A DNA stretch of 7,521 nucleotides, taken from positions 1 to 7,521 of the forward strand of contig CALKVD010000012.1 of the NCBI GenBank assembly GCA_937996615.1. The letters are read 5' to 3'. Source of the DNA: an uncultured Rickettsiales bacterium. Lineage in GTDB: Bacteria; Pseudomonadota; Alphaproteobacteria; Rickettsiales; Midichloriaceae. Of this stretch, positions 5,301 to 7,521 are shown piece after piece (the stretch's first letter is position 1; each line of letters begins with the position of its first letter). Under the pieces are notes generated by a model that saw only the letters and a list, made by a program, of their open reading frames with translations, did not search any database and was not told where the DNA came from. The position numbers were made by a program, and so were the translations under genes.

Positions 5301-6746
5301 TCATGATAAAACCCCAACCATCTCAACCTCTGGTTGATTTTGGCTCAAGACATCGACAATTTTGCACATAATCAATCTATCGCGAGATAAAACCCCTTCA
5401 ATTTCCTCTCCTCCAGAGTCTAACCTAACGATGCTATAGTCCCTGGTTCTACCCTTGCCACCCCCTTCATAGAGAACTTCAACCACCTGGCCAATCAAAT
5501 GGCGGTAGTGTTCTGATTGCAACTCATGCCCCAATTCACGCAATCTTTCAGCTCTGATTTTACGAACCTCATGCTTGACCTGTGGCATCCGCGCCGCTGG
5601 GGTTCCAGAACGCTCTGAATAGGGAAAAACATGCAGGTGGATGATTTTCGTCTCTTTTATTAAATTAAAACTATTCTCAAACATCTCATCTGTTTCAGTT
5701 GGGAATCCAGCAATAATATCAGCACCAAAGACAACTCCAGGACGAAGTCGTCGCACATTCTCACAAAATTCGATTACCTGCTCCCTAGTATGCCTTCTCT
5801 TCATTCGTTTCAGGATCATATTATCCCCAGACTGCAAACTAAGGTGCAAGTGGGGCATAAACCTTTCTTCGTTTTGGATCAACCAAAGCATATCTTCATC
5901 AATCTCAGCAACATCAATTGATGATAGGCGCAACCTAGGTAAATTTGGCACCATCCGCAATAATCTTTTGACCATTTGCCCTAACCTCGGAGTTCCCGGA
6001 AGGTCCAAACCATAATCCGTAATATCAACTCCGGTTAATACTAGCTCTTTGCAACCAGAATCAACCAGCTTTTGCGCCTGGGTCACAATGTCGCCAAGCG
6101 GAACACTCCTACTATTTCCTCGACCATATGGTATAATACAAAACGTACATCTATGGTTACAGCCATTTTGCACCTGTAAAAACCCTCTAACCTTTCCTTC
6201 AAAACCATCAACAAGATGCATCGCTGTGTCTTTGATACTCATAATATCATTAACTAATATCCTAGCCTCTTGCTCTTTTTCCTGCCCTTCTTCTTGTTCT
6301 TTTTGCCCCTCCTCTTCGTCTGCTTTAATTGATTCCCCATTATCCACCCCAGATTTAGCGTCATAGCCTGTCACAGCTTTGGGCTCATTTGTTTGGGCTA
6401 TAGTCTGAGCTTCATCAACCATTCCTTCAAACAATTTCGAGTAGGTCTCTATCTTCATTTTTTCAGCATTACCAACGACAGCATAAACTTCCGCCATAGC
6501 AGCGAATTCTTTCGGCTTGACTTGCGCAGCACACCCAGTCACAACGATCTTCAGCGAAGGATTATTCCGCTTAATCTTCCTAATTCTTTGCCTAACCTGT
6601 CTTTCTGCTTCGCTGGTCACCGCACAACTATTAATCACTACGACATTTTTCAGCCCAGCCTTAGTTGCATGCTCCTTGATCACTTCGCTTTCATAAGCGT
6701 TCAGCCGACAGCCAAAATTTACAATCTCTGGTTGATGATCCTTCAT
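5301..6746 (-). CDS. mtaB: tRNA t6A37 methylthiotransferase MtaB (radical SAM), with an acidic insert
   Basis: MtaB converts N6-threonylcarbamoyladenosine at tRNA position 37 to its 2-methylthio form, using two [4Fe-4S] clusters and S-adenosylmethionine in the cytoplasm. The N-terminal methylthiotransferase domain (about 5-105) has Cys13 (NFGCRLN), Cys41 (NSCAVT) and Cys72 (TGCAAQ). The radical SAM domain follows, with C196-NHR-C200-TF-C203, ELVLTGVDITDYG (234-246), HLSLQSGD (301-308) and ADIIAGFPTET (342-352). HVFPYSERSGTPAARMP (372-388) is typical of MtaB rather than MiaB. A TRAM-like RNA-binding region covers about 416-478. At 481 aa it is longer than the usual 420-450, because residues about 113-165 hold a Glu/Gln-rich insert between the first two domains. 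All catalytic cysteines are present, so it should be active. The ATG 6746-6744 starts directly before the conserved N-terminus but has only a weak ribosome-binding site (AGAGA-like). It is followed by its own terminator. Confidence 0.95.
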   Translation of the reverse strand: MKDHQPEIVNFGCRLNAYESEVIKEHATKAGLKNVVVINSCAVTSEAERQVRQRIRKIKRNNPSLKIVVTGCAAQVKPKEFAAMAEVYAVVGNAEKMKIETYSKLFEGMVDEAQTIAQTNEPKAVTGYDAKSGVDNGESIKADEEEGQKEQEEGQEKEQEARILVNDIMSIKDTAMHLVDGFEGKVRGFLQVQNGCNHRCTFCIIPYGRGNSRSVPLGDIVTQAQKLVDSGCKELVLTGVDITDYGLDLPGTPRLGQMVKRLLRMVPNLPRLRLSSIDVAEIDEDMLWLIQNEERFMPHLHLSLQSGDNMILKRMKRRHTREQVIEFCENVRRLRPGVVFGADIIAGFPTETDEMFENSFNLIKETKIIHLHVFPYSERSGTPAARMPQVKHEVRKIRAERLRELGHELQSEHYRHLIGQVVEVLYEGGGKGRTRDYSIVRLDSGGEEIEGVLSRDRLIMCKIVDVLSQNQPEVEMVGVLS

Positions 6747-6793
6747 AAATTAATCTTATCTCTAGTTTTCTTAACTACTTATATACTAATACC

Positions 6794-6838
6794 AATCGAA
6801 CATTGATTGATCCACTAATCGAATTAATGCGATTGATC
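6794..6838. repeat. Imperfect direct repeat upstream of mtaB
   Basis: AATCGAAcattGATTGATC (6794-6812) is followed by a related copy, AATCGAAttaatgcGATTGATC with a slightly longer middle (6817-6838). The second copy ends in the palindrome TTGATCAA (6833-6840). The pair lies 48-93 bases before the mtaB start codon. It could be a regulator binding site or a short tandem duplication; nothing in the window decides. Confidence 0.45.
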
Positions 6839-6881
6839 AAATTTAAACTACTGATACAATATGTTATTATATTAAAGAGTC

Positions 6882-6911
6882 ATAATACCATAAATCATCA
6901 ATTGACTACAA
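6882..6911 (-). promoter_or_regulatory. Candidate mtaB promoter
   Basis: On the minus strand TTGTAG (6911-6906), an 18-base spacer and TATTAT (6887-6882) make a plausible sigma-70 promoter for mtaB, with a leader of about 130 bases that would contain the direct repeats at 6794-6838. A perfect TATAAT-like sequence lies nearby without a matching -35 box. The intergenic region 6747-6981 is very AT-rich, so the choice is uncertain. No tRNA or other RNA gene is apparent in it. Confidence 0.3.
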
Positions 6912-6981
6912 CTAATAAATATTCAACCAACACTTGTATTGACTTCTAGTCACTTTTGTCTTGCTAACGATAATTTGCCAC

Positions 6982-7048
6982 TTAATCCAAATCATAGCTC
7001 CAACTCACCCTAATCTTGAATTTCCAATTCCCCACCTCCTCAATCAAA
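6982..7048 (-). pseudogene. Out-of-frame tail of the right-edge gene
   Basis: In the -1 shifted frame the minus strand continues past the TGA at 7042-7040 with LIEEVGNWKFKIRVSWSYDLD and ends at TAA 6984-6982. Alternating hydrophobic and charged residues and two Trp give it the look of a natural beta-rich C-terminus. Removing one T from the TTTT run (7049-7046) joins it in frame as ...SSGEVDLIEEVGNWKF.... I read it as the lost end of the upstream gene. A sequencing error would give the same picture. Confidence 0.5.
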
Positions 7049-7521
7049 ATCAACTTCCCCAGAACTCCGCAAACTGAAGCTTCCATAAGGAAACCCCCAT
7101 TCGCGATTCCCAACCCTATAGTCAGTAACCATAAATTCACCACACAAAACAATCCTATTTGGACTACTGATCCTGTAGCGCTGCGCAACTGTCTTAAAAA
7201 ATGCATTTTCAACAGATCGCCAACCATCGTTTTGCAACCATATTCCTTTTATTGTCAGTTGAACATTTTGTTCTTCTGGCCTCATATAAAGCCTTTCACC
7301 CAATGCACCAATTGTCTTTTGCCTAATCCCACGGCCACTATCACAACTAATCTCAACTAGCTCTAGTCCACGCATGACAATTGTGCTGTCTTTGCTAGAA
7401 CTATTATTTTGCCAAATCTCAAAGATCAAATCTCCATAATTCCGCTTCCATTCTTTAGAGCTTGGTACAGGATAACTCTGGATTATACCACTGTTGACTT
7501 GATTATAACTGCCAATTAGAT
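7040..7521 (-). CDS. Hypothetical beta-rich protein, 5' end cut off, probably frameshifted near its end
   Basis: The frame is open from the right edge to TGA 7042-7040, about 160 visible residues. A TTG at 7429-7427 could be taken as a start, but the 30 codons before it encode natural-looking protein (SYPVPSSKEWKRNYGDL), so the start is outside the window. The sequence is rich in beta-type alternation and aromatics: LIFEIWQN, VQLTIKGIWLQNDGWRSVENAF, YRISSPNRIVLCGEFMVTDYRV and WGFPYGSFSLRSSGEV. There is no membrane span. The order 'KGIWLQNDGW - helix - YRI...GEFMVTDY - SFSL.SSGEV' faintly recalls phage tail or baseplate proteins, but I cannot name a family. The final codons before the stop look truncated relative to an intact tail in the next frame (see 6982-7048). 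It is separated from mtaB by 235 bp, probably a different transcription unit. Being a real coding region is likely; the role is unknown. Confidence 0.65.
   Translation of the reverse strand, partial: LIGSYNQVNSGIIQSYPVPSSKEWKRNYGDLIFEIWQNNSSSKDSTIVMRGLELVEISCDSGRGIRQKTIGALGERLYMRPEEQNVQLTIKGIWLQNDGWRSVENAFFKTVAQRYRISSPNRIVLCGEFMVTDYRVGNREWGFPYGSFSLRSSGEVDFD

Noticed and set aside
6049..6806. Plus-strand open frames opposite mtaB
   Set aside because: They are antisense to a gene with all its family motifs, and their sequences look random.
7427..7429. TTG as the true start of the right-edge gene
   Set aside because: The frame stays open with protein-like sequence for 30 codons upstream to the window edge, and no ribosome-binding site precedes the TTG.

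Overview
This is an AT-rich bacterial window with two recognisable housekeeping genes and a block of unrecognised, low-complexity proteins. The housekeeping genes are a thioredoxin-like protein with a CNHC centre (left edge, + strand, start cut off) and the tRNA methylthiotransferase MtaB (- strand). The low genomic GC, the Asn/Gln/Lys/Glu-rich proteins and the many orphan genes fit an intracellular alphaproteobacterium, perhaps of the order Rickettsiales. That placement is inference: there is no rRNA or other marker here to confirm it.

Layout. Positions 2-580 (+) hold the thioredoxin-like gene. Positions 581-746 separate it from the convergent genes and are noticeably more GC-rich and fold-prone than their surroundings. 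All remaining genes lie on the - strand. Reading in their direction of transcription (right to left): a beta-rich protein of unknown role cut by the right edge (7521-7040), whose last ~23 codons look displaced by a one-base shift (to 6982); a 235-bp intergenic stretch; mtaB (6746-5301) with a terminator; a Lys-rich coiled-coil protein (5154-4564); a well-formed promoter (4484-4456); an acidic 112-aa reading frame (4419-4081) overlapping a 772-aa Gln-rich frame with a predicted membrane hairpin (4123-1805); a strong intrinsic terminator (1686-1651); and an Asn-rich 286-aa protein (1607-747).

Main interpretation. The 112-aa and 772-aa frames are probably two pieces of one ancestral ~869-aa gene. 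Their junction holds a 5-bp tandem repeat, and removing one copy joins the frames exactly. A translationally coupled pair remains possible. The right-edge gene carries an apparent single-base frameshift. Two damaged genes in 7.5 kb suggest either ongoing gene decay, as in many endosymbionts, or assembly errors; raw reads would decide.

The three orphan loci between mtaB and the thioredoxin gene have skewed, repeat-containing composition and basic C-termini (RGRAR, GGGIAR, RRSRKTK). This is compatible with secreted effectors of a type IV secretion system, but no secretion genes are visible here. I found no tRNA, rRNA, CRISPR array, insertion sequence or transposase.
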